Assembly: GCA_026419775.2 (NCBI GenBank)
Contig: JAOPGA020000939.1
Coordinates: 1 to 64,000 of the forward strand
Direction: 5' to 3'
Origin: Acrasis kona
Taxonomy: Eukaryota > Heterolobosea > Eutetramitea > Acrasida > Acrasidae
Length of the DNA: 64,000 nt
The position numbers and the translations under genes are program-made. The stretch's first letter is position 1. Every line of letters begins with the position of its first letter. Shown piece after piece: positions 52,614-62,600 of the stretch. A model generated the notes under the pieces. It saw nothing but the letters and a program-made list of their open reading frames with translations. It searched no databases and was not told the DNA's origin.

Positions 52614-52639
52614 TCCGGAGGTTTTGATGAGCCGTGGAA
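52614..52639 (-). repeat. Right terminal inverted repeat
   Basis: 26 bp, exact inverse complement of 51355-51380. Confidence 0.85.
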
Positions 52640-52681
52640 TGGTGGGCAGGTTTCGGTCGGTAAACGATTGATAGTAAATTT

Positions 52682-53038
52682 TTGCACACTTGGGATTACG
52701 AAATGCACAAAGCAAACTACAAACATCTTCTAATGGCAAGAGAATACTCTAGTAGTCTCATAGACACTATGTACGCCAGTGTATGCCACATCGACCTTCG
52801 GAAAAAAGTTCTATCCAGAACAACAAGAACCATCGAACCCATTGATATGATGATAACGTTACCATATGTCAAACACCACACAGAGAGATCTGATATTAGG
52901 AAAGTAATGAATAAAATTACTTCGGAATTAGGATTCAAATTTGGAGAAATTGGACAACTCCCTCAACCTCGCCAATCTCCTTACCCGTTTCATTATCGGC
53001 GTCGCTCACATTCAAGAATCACACCACCTCAACTCTGA
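52682..53038 (+). pseudogene. Retroelement reverse-transcriptase C-terminal relic
   Basis: A frame beginning near ARE-YSSSLIDTMY and containing ITLPYVKHHTERSDIRKVMN. The LPYVxxxSExIRRxL-type block with the preceding basic segment is typical of the connector after the RT domain in Penelope-like elements and some LINEs. No RT catalytic motif remains. It starts 43 bp after the inverted-repeat element. Confidence 0.35.
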
Positions 53039-53081
53039 GCTCAAACAATTCCAACAGTCCATTGTCTAGAGGAAGATACAT

Positions 53082-53604
53082 TTGCTTTGGCCATGCACAA
53101 CCTTTAAAAAAAAGAAACATACCAGGAAGAGCACTTTGCGTCTCACTAAATATCAAACTGCACCCAACAACAATCACATGCGTGTACCTCCCTATACAGA
53201 TCATGCCGTAACGAAATCAAACCTACAATCCATTAAAGTCGAATCAGAAATAGAAGAATGGATTAAAGGACATTATTCTGGCGGGCGATTTCAACGTGGA
53301 GATTGAACATCAAACCAGCTCTAGAGGTCGCAGGCTTCGCGCTTTGATTGATAAATACCATCTATCCAAAGCCACCAAACTACCAACATTTAAGGATCAC
53401 ACTTTGGACAACATCATTGCCCCGTGCTGCTATTATAAACTGTATCAGACAAAACAGTTGGAAACACCCTCCACCGTGTTGAATGTAACCCGAAAAATCA
53501 CCATCTCTCTAATCTTAACATCACACCAACCCCCTCTCATGCACACAACGTTTTCGTATTTAAAGTTTTTAGAGCAAATTCCAGAAGAACTAAGAGGGAT
53601 ATAA
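53082..53604 (+). pseudogene. LINE apurinic-type endonuclease relic
   Basis: Two overlapping frames. The first ends near VESEIEEWIKG. After a frame break at about 53270 the second reads DIILAGDFNVEIE, RGRRLRALIDKYHLSK and LPTFKDHTLDNIIAP. GDFN followed by RG-x-x-L...TF...LDxII is the endonuclease signature of non-LTR retrotransposons. Truncated on both sides, hence inactive. Confidence 0.6.
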
Positions 53605-54206
53605 ACTATTATTTGAAAAGACCAAAACTATTAGAAGAAGGTTACAGGATGTATATCCCTTTGAGCGCCTGTAGAGTGACGTATTGGTAATATAAAATTG
53701 ATTGAAACTTCACACACCATCACAGCAGTATATCCTCCCCAGCCCTTAAGCAGATTTTTAGTAAAACAAGACATACGATCAACTCAAAATTGAACATCTA
53801 ACCACAATTTCAATACACAGTATCTAACTAGGTCTTCTTGCAATAATATAACATCGACATCTCCAAAATAAAATCTGCATAGTTCTGGAAGAGCCAATTT
53901 TGTTGATCATGATTTGCAGATGAAAAAACATAATTAACTTACGTGGACTGAGCAATGCTAAACTGAGTATCAAATCAACATAGAATATTAATTTCGAGGT
54001 CACAGGGTTATTTTTGTCTGTGCTAGCTAGCTGTAATGAATGCACCATTTTTATTATTCTTCAACTAGCTATAAATCAATGAATTTTGATTATTATATGA
54101 TATAGTTTTCACCATTGGTTCTCCCTTGACAAAATCTTGATATAAATTAGTTATATGTTTTTGATTTTTATTTGTAAAGTTTAGTCAACTAAATAAAAAA
54201 ACAAAA
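53605..54206. other. Intergenic, no gene seen
   Basis: AT-rich stretch between transposon relics. The only long frame (53824-54048, minus) looks random. AGTCAACT lies at 54183-54190, just before the next start. Confidence 0.5.
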
Positions 54207-54432
54207 ATGACAGAGCCATCAACCTCCCGGCAATCAAATCGTGCTAGAAACACAACAATCTATGATACATTAATAGAGAATGAAAGAAATTATGCTTTCG
54301 ACAAGCCAAACTTTTGTAAGTCTGGAGAACATATTGGCGTAGATAGAAAAAAAAACATCAATAGAATGCGTTAAGTGTAAAGTTAATCTATGTATAGATT
54401 GTTTTATGTCATATCACATCAAAAAACAGTAA
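54207..54432 (+). pseudogene. piggyBac transposase C-terminal zinc-finger stub
   Basis: The frame opens with an ATG at 54207 and runs to a run of nine A (54347-54355), where it breaks. In the next frame it reads IECVKCKVNLCIDCFMSYHI and stops at 54432. CxxC...LCxxCFxxYH is the Cys-rich finger that ends piggyBac transposases. The N-terminal catalytic region is missing. An AGTCAACT element 17 bp before the ATG suggests it may still be transcribed, or was domesticated and then decayed. Confidence 0.55.
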
Positions 54433-55185
54433 TTTGTTGTAATTGTTCAAGTTGACTTTAGTGATAAAAAAGGAATTTTTTTTAAAATGTAGTGACATTT
54501 TCATAATCTCTACATCAAACTATTCCAGAATAGTATTATTGTTATCAGAGCAAAGAGTTGCTTTTAGGTTATATATTGTAATGAATTGTTATTAAAAAAA
54601 AGAAGTTGATTATTTCTTCGTTTAATAAATATATCTTCCCAATAATTACCAATTATATAGTCAATATAAGGCTTGTTTGAAAGATTAAATTTCAAGTTGT
54701 AACTATAAGTTGTGTCCAGGATAAGAGCGATGTACTTACAGGTACATGAGGTGACCAGAGGCTAATAAATCAAAAGATACTTATAATTGAGCTAAACCAA
54801 TCAGGATATGTAATGATCTCATTAAAACCGTTTGAAATTATGTGACACAAGTTTGTAAAAATGTCTCAAAAAAGTTGACATTTCCAAAAATGAAAGGCTG
54901 TGGACAAAAATAGATTGGTATTCATACTTCATAGACTGGTCGCATATAAGATGTAATGTATATAAACTCATAGGTTGAGCTACAAATGTTACTGATCATT
55001 ATTTTTTACTGTATGATGTGCTACTGAGTTAAGGGCTGGCGAGGATATAAAGAGTGGATTGAAGCCAAAATAAATTTTGGGCACCAATACCCAGATGGCA
55101 GTCTAAGAGATATCTTGTAAAGGGAACAACCCTACTGAAAACGTACAACGTTTATTGTTAAAAATTTATAATCAATTATGTTTTT
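54433..55185. other. Intergenic, no gene seen
   Basis: About 750 bp, very AT-rich, no open frame or RNA gene recognised. Confidence 0.5.
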
Positions 55186-57849
55186 TTATTGAATTCCGGT
55201 GGAAGTTTTAACAAAGTCATTCACTAATTTGCAAGANTGAATACAATTTCTGCCATTATTTAACCCTTTACCGGTACTATCTAAATAAGATACTTTCTTT
55301 TTGGAAGAAAGTTTCACTCCTGAAATTAAAGAATTGCATTCTTTGTTGATTTTTATTCCTTGTAATCTATCTTCATACCCTTTGTAGAATGTTTCAACCT
55401 GATTCTTTGTTGGTTTCACCTCAGATACGTTGTGATCACTGCCGTACAAATACATCACTTTATCACCCTGATGAAAGAATCCTGTCAAGTCCAGATACTG
55501 TGCTAGACCCAATCTCTTCTCGGTAAATACAGAGAATTTAAATCCCAAGAATTTGTCTATGTCGTCACCCGAGATGATAATGCTATCCTTACCAATATTA
55601 CCAACTTCTCCTCTTTTTGTGGTAATAAAAACAAAAAAAGGCCTAACATGCTTTCCTAAAACACCTCCAATTTTAAAAGCGTTTTGGGACTCCAAAACAA
55701 GCTCTGGGATAGATAGATTATATTTAATGTCATTTGATGTCTTGATTTCATTAAGGAACATAGCTTGGCTCTTACCATTAATTTCCCATTCCAGTGGTGT
55801 ATTTACCAGGTGATCACACACAGTACATCCCCTTGATATATGTATTACACTGCTGCCATCTTCAATATTTACGGGCTTAGTTCTCCCAACAGCGAAAATA
55901 TTACTTCTGTAGACATCAGGCTCCATTATGTTATCTGAAAGTGACCTTAAAAGTCTTCGATCTACATCCTGCACTCTAATTTTAATTTCACCAACCCCTT
56001 CCCCGAATTTTGCACCACGGTATAGATCACTTATACAAAATATTTCTTCTAAATCTTGATACATATTCAATCTGAAAAGAAGAATTTTGGCTGTGAACAA
56101 TTCAAACTCAGTAGGATCTATCAACGAGTAAAAGTCAATAACAGGGCTATCGAAAATTTTCAATTTGCGTTCAATTACAACTAAGAATACAAATGGTATA
56201 AATACTTTATACTCATCTATCGCTTCTTTTTGTTGTTTGAGTATAATAAATCCTTCTTGCTCAATATCAGACACGGTTATGTTTTTTGATTTATTTAGGA
56301 TAGTATTCTTCCTAACAGTAAGTCCCGAGAGTGCCATCATCACAAAGTGACGCATTTCGGGCAGTCTGTTTGAATTAATAACACTATATGTGTTTGATAG
56401 TTTTTTTATCAAAGACTGGAAAATAGAATAAAAGTCCACAGTGTCCTCTTCAGTTAAGCGGCGAAACAAACTGATCACATACTCAAGAGTTCTTGGGTGA
56501 CCATTGATAGACTTAACCAGCATTTTGAAATATTGATCATCTTTTATTTTGAGCCGTTGGCTTTGCTCTTCAAGAAGCTTGTATTGCGCTTCCTCACAAA
56601 GTTCATCAAGATTGATTAGCACAGCTTCAAACTCAGTAGGCAAAACAAAAGTACCCATATATTTAACATCTAATAAACCAGTTAGAATAACATTTGTATA
56701 CACGCCATAGTTGCTCTTGTTTCCACTAAACGAATTTCGAACTATGGAGTGGAGAATCTTTCTAAATGGAAGATCTCTAACTTCCTCTCTAGTAGGATTT
56801 TTTGGTAGACCTCCGACACCATTTTGATGCTCGTCTATTTGAAATATAATAATTATTGGCCTTTGTATAATGCTGTGTATTACATTATGAACATCTAGAA
56901 TTCGTAGCGATTCTACATTAAAACCACCATTTACTTTTTTAAACAATTGCAAAGTATAATCTGATGCATAATAGGGGAAGAAGAATTTTGATAACAACGC
57001 GAAAGCAGCCAAATTGATCTCATGTGAGTTTGTTTGCTGCTTATAATAAAGAGCGTCGCAACAACTAAAATCCAAAAACAATGTTACAACATCATAGTCT
57101 TCATCAAACACACCATTTCTGAGAGGATCTTCAAGGTTTAATCCAAATCTGGTCTTGCCCATACCAGCCGCCCCAACAACATATGGCATGGTAAACAGTT
57201 TCTTGTTAACAGCTTTATTATGTGTTGCCTTAATGTTTTCTTTAAAAATTTCAAGTACTTCATTGGTGATATCTCCTCTACTCAAATATTCCATTTTTTC
57301 AGGATTCTGTGTCTCTCTAATATGATCGGCAAACTGTTTAATACGATTCAAAACAATTTCGCGGTTAAGTTCGCCGTTCAGTTCCTCCTCCTCATACAAT
57401 TTCTCGAGAATATCAATAATAAAATCGGGATCAATAATGTCACGATCGGGTTGACTAATCACACTTGGAACCTGAGGTTCTTCTATCCCAAAAAAAGCAA
57501 CAAGTTCCTCTCGGTATTCTTTTCTAAAAACACGGATTCGTTCCTGAAAAAATTTGTTTTCTTCTTCAAAACCGCTATTAACATAGCCTTTGATTATTTT
57601 AACAATAACGCTTTCTATAAGCTTTATTTCCTCCTCACTTAAAGTCTTTTGCATAACTTCAGGAAACTCCATATAATCCCTTAAAGTCATTTGATTAACA
57701 TCTTCTCTAGTACCAATGTTATTATTTGGATCTTTATTAAGGGGAGATAATTCACTGATTGAAGAATCCAGACTTATCCTTATTTTCTTTATTACATCTC
57801 CGGTATAGTATGGAAGGTTAAAGTAATGAATGTTGTTTGTCCTCTTCAT
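55186..57849 (-). CDS. Crinkler/RHS-type P-loop NTPase, possible nuclease domain
   Basis: 887 aa, single exon, one N-containing codon (55237). Residues ~1-200 are helical and acidic. The NTPase core follows: Walker A PYVVGAAGMGKTRFGLN (~225), a strand VVTLFLDFSC, and Walker B IIIIFQIDEHQ (~335). Then comes a long helical region. The C-terminus (~690-800) has FLNEIKTSN and RPFFVFITTKRGE, whose E-x-K and following strand could be a restriction-endonuclease-like core. This layout is that of Crinkler and trypanosome RHS proteins, families linked to effectors and to retroelement conflict. ATG at 57849 with GTTGACT 10 bp upstream. Family assignment is moderate, nuclease call weak. Confidence 0.6.
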   Translation of the reverse strand: MKRTNNIHYFNLPYYTGDVIKKIRISLDSSISELSPLNKDPNNNIGTREDVNQMTLRDYMEFPEVMQKTLSEEEIKLIESVIVKIIKGYVNSGFEEENKFFQERIRVFRKEYREELVAFFGIEEPQVPSVISQPDRDIIDPDFIIDILEKLYEEEELNGELNREIVLNRIKQFADHIRETQNPEKMEYLSRGDITNEVLEIFKENIKATHNKAVNKKLFTMPYVVGAAGMGKTRFGLNLEDPLRNGVFDEDYDVVTLFLDFSCCDALYYKQQTNSHEINLAAFALLSKFFFPYYASDYTLQLFKKVNGGFNVESLRILDVHNVIHSIIQRPIIIIFQIDEHQNGVGGLPKNPTREEVRDLPFRKILHSIVRNSFSGNKSNYGVYTNVILTGLLDVKYMGTFVLPTEFEAVLINLDELCEEAQYKLLEEQSQRLKIKDDQYFKMLVKSINGHPRTLEYVISLFRRLTEEDTVDFYSIFQSLIKKLSNTYSVINSNRLPEMRHFVMMALSGLTVRKNTILNKSKNITVSDIEQEGFIILKQQKEAIDEYKVFIPFVFLVVIERKLKIFDSPVIDFYSLIDPTEFELFTAKILLFRLNMYQDLEEIFCISDLYRGAKFGEGVGEIKIRVQDVDRRLLRSLSDNIMEPDVYRSNIFAVGRTKPVNIEDGSSVIHISRGCTVCDHLVNTPLEWEINGKSQAMFLNEIKTSNDIKYNLSIPELVLESQNAFKIGGVLGKHVRPFFVFITTKRGEVGNIGKDSIIISGDDIDKFLGFKFSVFTEKRLGLAQYLDLTGFFHQGDKVMYLYGSDHNVSEVKPTKNQVETFYKGYEDRLQGIKINKECNSLISGVKLSSKKKVSYLDSTGKGLNNGRNCIXSCKLVNDFVKTSTGIQ

Positions 57850-58298
57850 CTTTTTGTTAGTTGACTCTCTTCTATTTTAATTGTAATTGTAAATAACTGG
57901 TGTAGGAGTGAACAAGATGAACGTCACATCGAGTACACCTGGAGAGGAAGAAGGGTTCTTTGGACTTTAAAACTAATCAACAACCAAAAAGGACCACAAT
58001 GCAATAAATTATATCCTGTACATTTTCAAAATGGTTTTTAATTCTTTAAAACATTTTTCAAGTTTATTAACTTATTGTGCACAAAGGGTCGTTTTTCTTT
58101 GGAAACATTGTTTTGGTAGTGCGTTGCGATTGAAGGAGTTGCACTCCCTTTATGCTATCCCTGAACACCTCATTCTGATTAAACAATTTGTGCAAAAATG
58201 TCCAGTTCTTAGTGCGTCTTGAATTTCATCCTTTTATTTTGTACTCCTCGGAGGTTCCTCAACTCGTCGTCTAATACTAACATGGCATCACACCATCC
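57850..58298. other. Intergenic with GTTGACT element
   Basis: Contains GTTGACT at 57860-57866 upstream of the NTPase start. A 63-codon plus frame at 58031 has an ATG but no recognisable content. Confidence 0.45.
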
Positions 58299-59122
58299 CT
58301 AGTTCCGAAGAGATTTAATGTAGGATTGTAATTGATCATTGTTTTTGTGGGCAATGAGTCTACGTTCCACTTTTCTGGCTAGTGACCGAATGACTTTAGG
58401 GTTACAATCCTCATCGGAAAAAAAAGGGAATGTTGAATAAGAACATTCGCGCCGGGGTTGGGCCATGAGCGAGGTAGCATGTTTCTTGGCATCTTTGTTC
58501 TTGGCAGGATACATCCTTGGGCATTCTTCTTAAAATATTGTTAGGTCTGCTTGCTGTGGTGCGAAATAGTTACTCTTGATGAGAGAATTAAGCTCTTTAA
58601 TAAGGTCTGCGGCCTCGGACGCTAAATTAGCTTCAACAGGGGCTGCTTTTAGACCAGGGTCAGTCAATTGAGCAAAATTTGTATCAATGCAGTGTGCTTT
58701 AATCCCAAGGAATGACATGTTGGGGCATAATGGCTGATTTGATTGATCGTGTTGGGGCGATTGTAACAGCTTTTTTGTCTTTTTGATGTGTCGTGTACGA
58801 GTCGATGATGTGTTTTTAAAATGTTGGATGGCATTGCCAGTGGATCCTTTCGAAACTAGATATTTAAAGTATTGGTTCTTGTTGTTCTCCGCGTGGAATG
58901 CTTCTATGTTGGCAATCAATATGTACCCGTTTCTTATAATGACGACTTCCTTGTAATATTGTATTCAACGACATTAGGCAGGTCCATGTTTTCTGAAATT
59001 GTAAAAATTTCTTCGCAAAATTTTACGTACGTATTTCCAAAACAATCAAAACACAATTTACCCGACAATAAATAGAGATTCTTCCGGTTGTCCCCTATGG
59101 TGATTACATTTATGATAGTCAT
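58299..59122 (-). pseudogene. Unknown gene with frame break and in-frame stop
   Basis: Begins with ATG at 59122 (MTIINVITIGDNRKNLYLLS), changes frame near 58955-58975, continues VVIIRNGYILIANIEAFHAE and KSNYFAPQQADLTIF, then meets TAA at about 58530 and goes on in the same frame (MYPAKNKDAKKHAT ... QSYIKSLRN) to 58299. The pieces read as one protein of about 260 residues. A 23-bp GT-AG segment could explain the first break, but it is shorter than any other intron here. Family unknown. Only its first codons are present in the duplicate at 49.2 kb. Confidence 0.35.
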
Positions 59123-59628
59123 AGCGACCCTGTTTGATGCGTTACGGTTTTATCATGACATGTTTGAAAACTCAGCACTGGGGAATGCTGATTTATCAAA
59201 CCTCGGTCACAAGAGTGACAGCCTTGTATTCTTTAGTTAGAAAACTATACTAGTGCTGAATATTGACTATATAGTCTAATTTCTACAACAAACTTCGGAG
59301 AAAACTTGTACCATTAGATGTAGCAGAATTAATATTGTTGTACATGATGGTAGTGTTCTAATATGCGTTAACTAGGCGCGATTAGATCATTAGAGTTGGT
59401 CAATTAATTTCAAAAGAATCTTTATTTGATGCACTATAATTTGTTATTACATTCTGCTTCAGTAACCTCAGTAGTGAATGGTACATTATTCGGAGCACGC
59501 ACACCATACACACTCGCAATGTCCGAATGTCTCTTGTACATGGCCCATTTAGCCAAATGTCCTGAAGGATAGGATTTGGCATCACTGGTAGTAGTATTCC
59601 AATTCTCGAGAAGGTTCTTCCAGTTGTA
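59090..59628. repeat. Source copy of segment duplicated at 49193-49711
   Basis: Downstream flank and C-terminal coding end of the large GTPase gene; nearly identical to the copy about 10 kb to the left. It differs by a 59-bp block (near 59190-59250) absent from the left copy and several smaller indels. Confidence 0.85.
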
Positions 59629-62600
59629 TCCTGAAGCATCCTTGATAACATTTCCCACAGTGCATGGCTGATCCTTCGTACGATAAATATCTACTACGCT
59701 GGTGAGTAGTTCATCACATGAACGAGGCACCAACTCTCCTATGGTATGGTAGTTTCCTCTCAATCCACATGGTTGATGCGTGGTGGAATGCTTATGATTG
59801 GTCAGACTTGATTCAGTACAGCTTGCTTTACAAACGGGACAACGTTCCATACAAGGTAAGTTGCAAGTTCTGGTTCCTTTCACCGCCTTCAAAGCATCAG
59901 CTACCAGAATAGTATATTCTTCGACTTCTAGCGATCTCATTTTGGGAATCTTGTCCTTTAGCTCTATACAGCTTGGCAAGGATTTCTCGTCAATATTAAA
60001 GTCCTTGTTATCATAAATCAAATTGATTTGTGTATTCAAGAATGAACCCAACTTGCTGGCCAAGTCCTTCAAGAAGGCGTTTGCAGGGTTGGATGTCACG
60101 ACGGAGGCTTGGGCTGTTGCGGTCGAAATCGAATTTTCCATGGCCGTTTTCACCTTATCATAGGTAGCACTTTCACACTGTTTCATTGCTCCTAAAATCT
60201 CGTCATTCAACACATTCTTCGTGACCTCGCTAGTGGTTAAAGCCCTCAAAAGTTTCTTTGTGTCTTTGTCGTTAATCAATTTCAGCACTTCCAAATCAAT
60301 TTTGGTTTGTAAGATATGTGTGCTTTGGCGAGACCAGTCGCTCAAGGAGATTTTGCTTCTTGTGGCAGAAATGAGTTGTTCTTTGTAAATCTCGACGAAC
60401 TTTTCTCCAAACAATGATTTTTCAACAATATCCTTCAAAAGTTCGATACCTCCAAGACCTGTTTTGACTTGATCAAAAAACACCTTCATGTCACCTCTGC
60501 TTGCTTTTAGCTTCAATCCAATGTTGAACTTTTGGTCCCATTCTGTTTGTATTTTGATGAGGCCCTCCTCGAGTTCATTCTTTACTAATTGGTGAAGTAA
60601 AGATTTTACCTTTTGGTGAGTAATCTTCTTCTCGGAGATATATGCCATGGTCATTTCAACAGCTTTTCTAACGATCGTGTCGGAGTAGGAATCATATGCG
60701 TTAATCAAATGACGAATGCTGTCCAAGTGTGGCGCTATGCTACTATCGGTGACACCACCGACATCTAGGAATGCAATATCAGGGTATTCGTTGGTATACA
60801 AGTCGTTAATCTTATTGGGAATGTCTTTGTTCGAAGGTTTATATGCATTACACAAACCATCGCTGATGGGGTCGAAAATATCTTGGAAAAGTTTTTCAGC
60901 TTGCTCTTTACTAATGCCTTGATATTTTTTGCCTTGGAAGTTTTTTCTAATCTCTTGTGCTATTAAGTCCTTTTTCTCGGCCAGTATCTTTGAGTAGACG
61001 AGAACGGTATCCACAATTGCATCAATTTTGCTATCATAGCCTTCGGTTAACATATTCTTGTAAGTATTCCAATTGATTCTAAACTGCGGCTCCCATTTCA
61101 GATTGTTTTTATCCTGTAACAGTTCCTTGATGCTCTTTTCATGCCCTTGTACTCCTTCGCTGACTTTATCTTCCAATTCCTTAATCATTCTCTTCTTTTC
61201 TTCTACAACTGATTCTGCATCAGTCTTGACTGTGTTTTTGATTTGATCGTATTTTTCAAAGTATAGCGTAGACAGTTGTGAAGCAATTGTATTGTAAGAT
61301 TTTTGTAATTTCGTGTAATTTGCCTTTTCAAGAATGTTCGTAAAGCTTAAATTGAAATCAGATTGATTGATGCAGTCCGTAACTAGATTCAAATAAGTCG
61401 AAAATTCGACAAGGGTCTGGGGTTTCCATTTGGTGGAGCTTTTCACTTTATCTTGAATCATCTCTCTGATATGCATCACCTTCTCTCCATAAGTAAAGTT
61501 TGGAACGTCACCTGGAGGTAAGTCGGCTAGTTTCAATTGACCGAGCGTGATGATGTCCTTGTTGGTCACGCCCATACCTGGCATTCCTTCGTTGGCCTTG
61601 TTGAGCGTTACCATCAATTCGTTGGTCACGTCCCTGATTTTATCCGCTTCGGCCTGATCGATACGATTAAATGAGAATACCATATAAGCAGAGGCACGGA
61701 AGCCAGAATTTTCTGCCAAGCTCGAATTATTGTAAGCCATGCGCACGATTGGTAGAATTTCGGTCATACCATTGATACTCTCTCCACTGATCAACACAAT
61801 GGTGGCATCTGCTGGAAGAACAGAGAAGGTTGCCAAACGATTGTCTCTCCAAACATCTTGTAACTGTCCCTTGTATTCTTGTGACCTCAATCCCTCGGTG
61901 TCCAACAAGAGCACGTAATCGTAATCACAATCCTTTCTTGTGGTCTTGATCAACATCATGTTGATTCCCTTGGTACACGTTCCTACGCTTGTTTTGAACT
62001 TGATACCAAACATTAAATTCAACATGGTGCTCTTTCCAGTGCTTTGTAATCCCAAGATGGACATGACGAACACTTTTGGACTATTCAACAATGAATCTAG
62101 TTTGGTCAAGATGCCCTTGATCCAATTCAAGTTGATCATGGCTGCATCTCCGTCCAACATTTCGATGCTGAATCCATCCAATAAGTGACGAGCGGCCAGA
62201 GTTGCGTAATGATCGTATCGATCTGGATTACTGGTATAAGCGTGGGAGAATTCTCTCCAGATATGTTCCAATCCAACACTCAAATTGAACTTTTGATCCT
62301 TTAGTTTTGCAAGTTGTTCTTGTTGGTTCTCTGAAACATCGATGGAAGCGTCGATTTCCTCGATATGCCTTGCGACATGTTGATTCAATTGTGCTTCGAA
62401 TGCTCTAATGCTCATCACTCTGTTGATGGGGTCATCTTTCATGAGCAAAGATTCAAAAGCAACCAATATAGGAGATTCGACCACCTTTGGTGCTGCTTCT
62501 GCTCTTTTTTCTCTGCATTGGATCATTGCTTGTCGATAAGATTCCTGATTTATTTTGTTGTGGGGCAGCACTCACCTTATTGAGGTTGTTTAGAATCGTA

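Larger units (their letters stand above)
51355..52639. mobile_element. 1.3-kb element with 26-bp terminal inverted repeats
   Basis: A perfect 26-bp inverted repeat lies at 51355-51380 and 52614-52639 (ends ttccacggctcatcaaaacc...). Just inside both ends are many CCGG-centred words (ccggattgaccgg, ccggttccaccgg, accggtgaagccgg) in opposite orientations, like the subterminal repeats of CACTA elements. No clear target-site duplication. Inside, the minus strand has an open Glu/Lys-rich stretch at about 51596-51731 (KQEEGGDEGGDKEQEGGEQE) followed by AATAAA near 51580, and further short open pieces up to 52250, but no intact transposase. Probably non-autonomous. Confidence 0.7.

Noticed and set aside
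53824-54048. 74-codon minus-strand frame
   Set aside because: Composition looks random; no support.
58031-58222. 63-codon plus-strand frame
   Set aside because: Has an ATG but no recognisable feature; could be chance.
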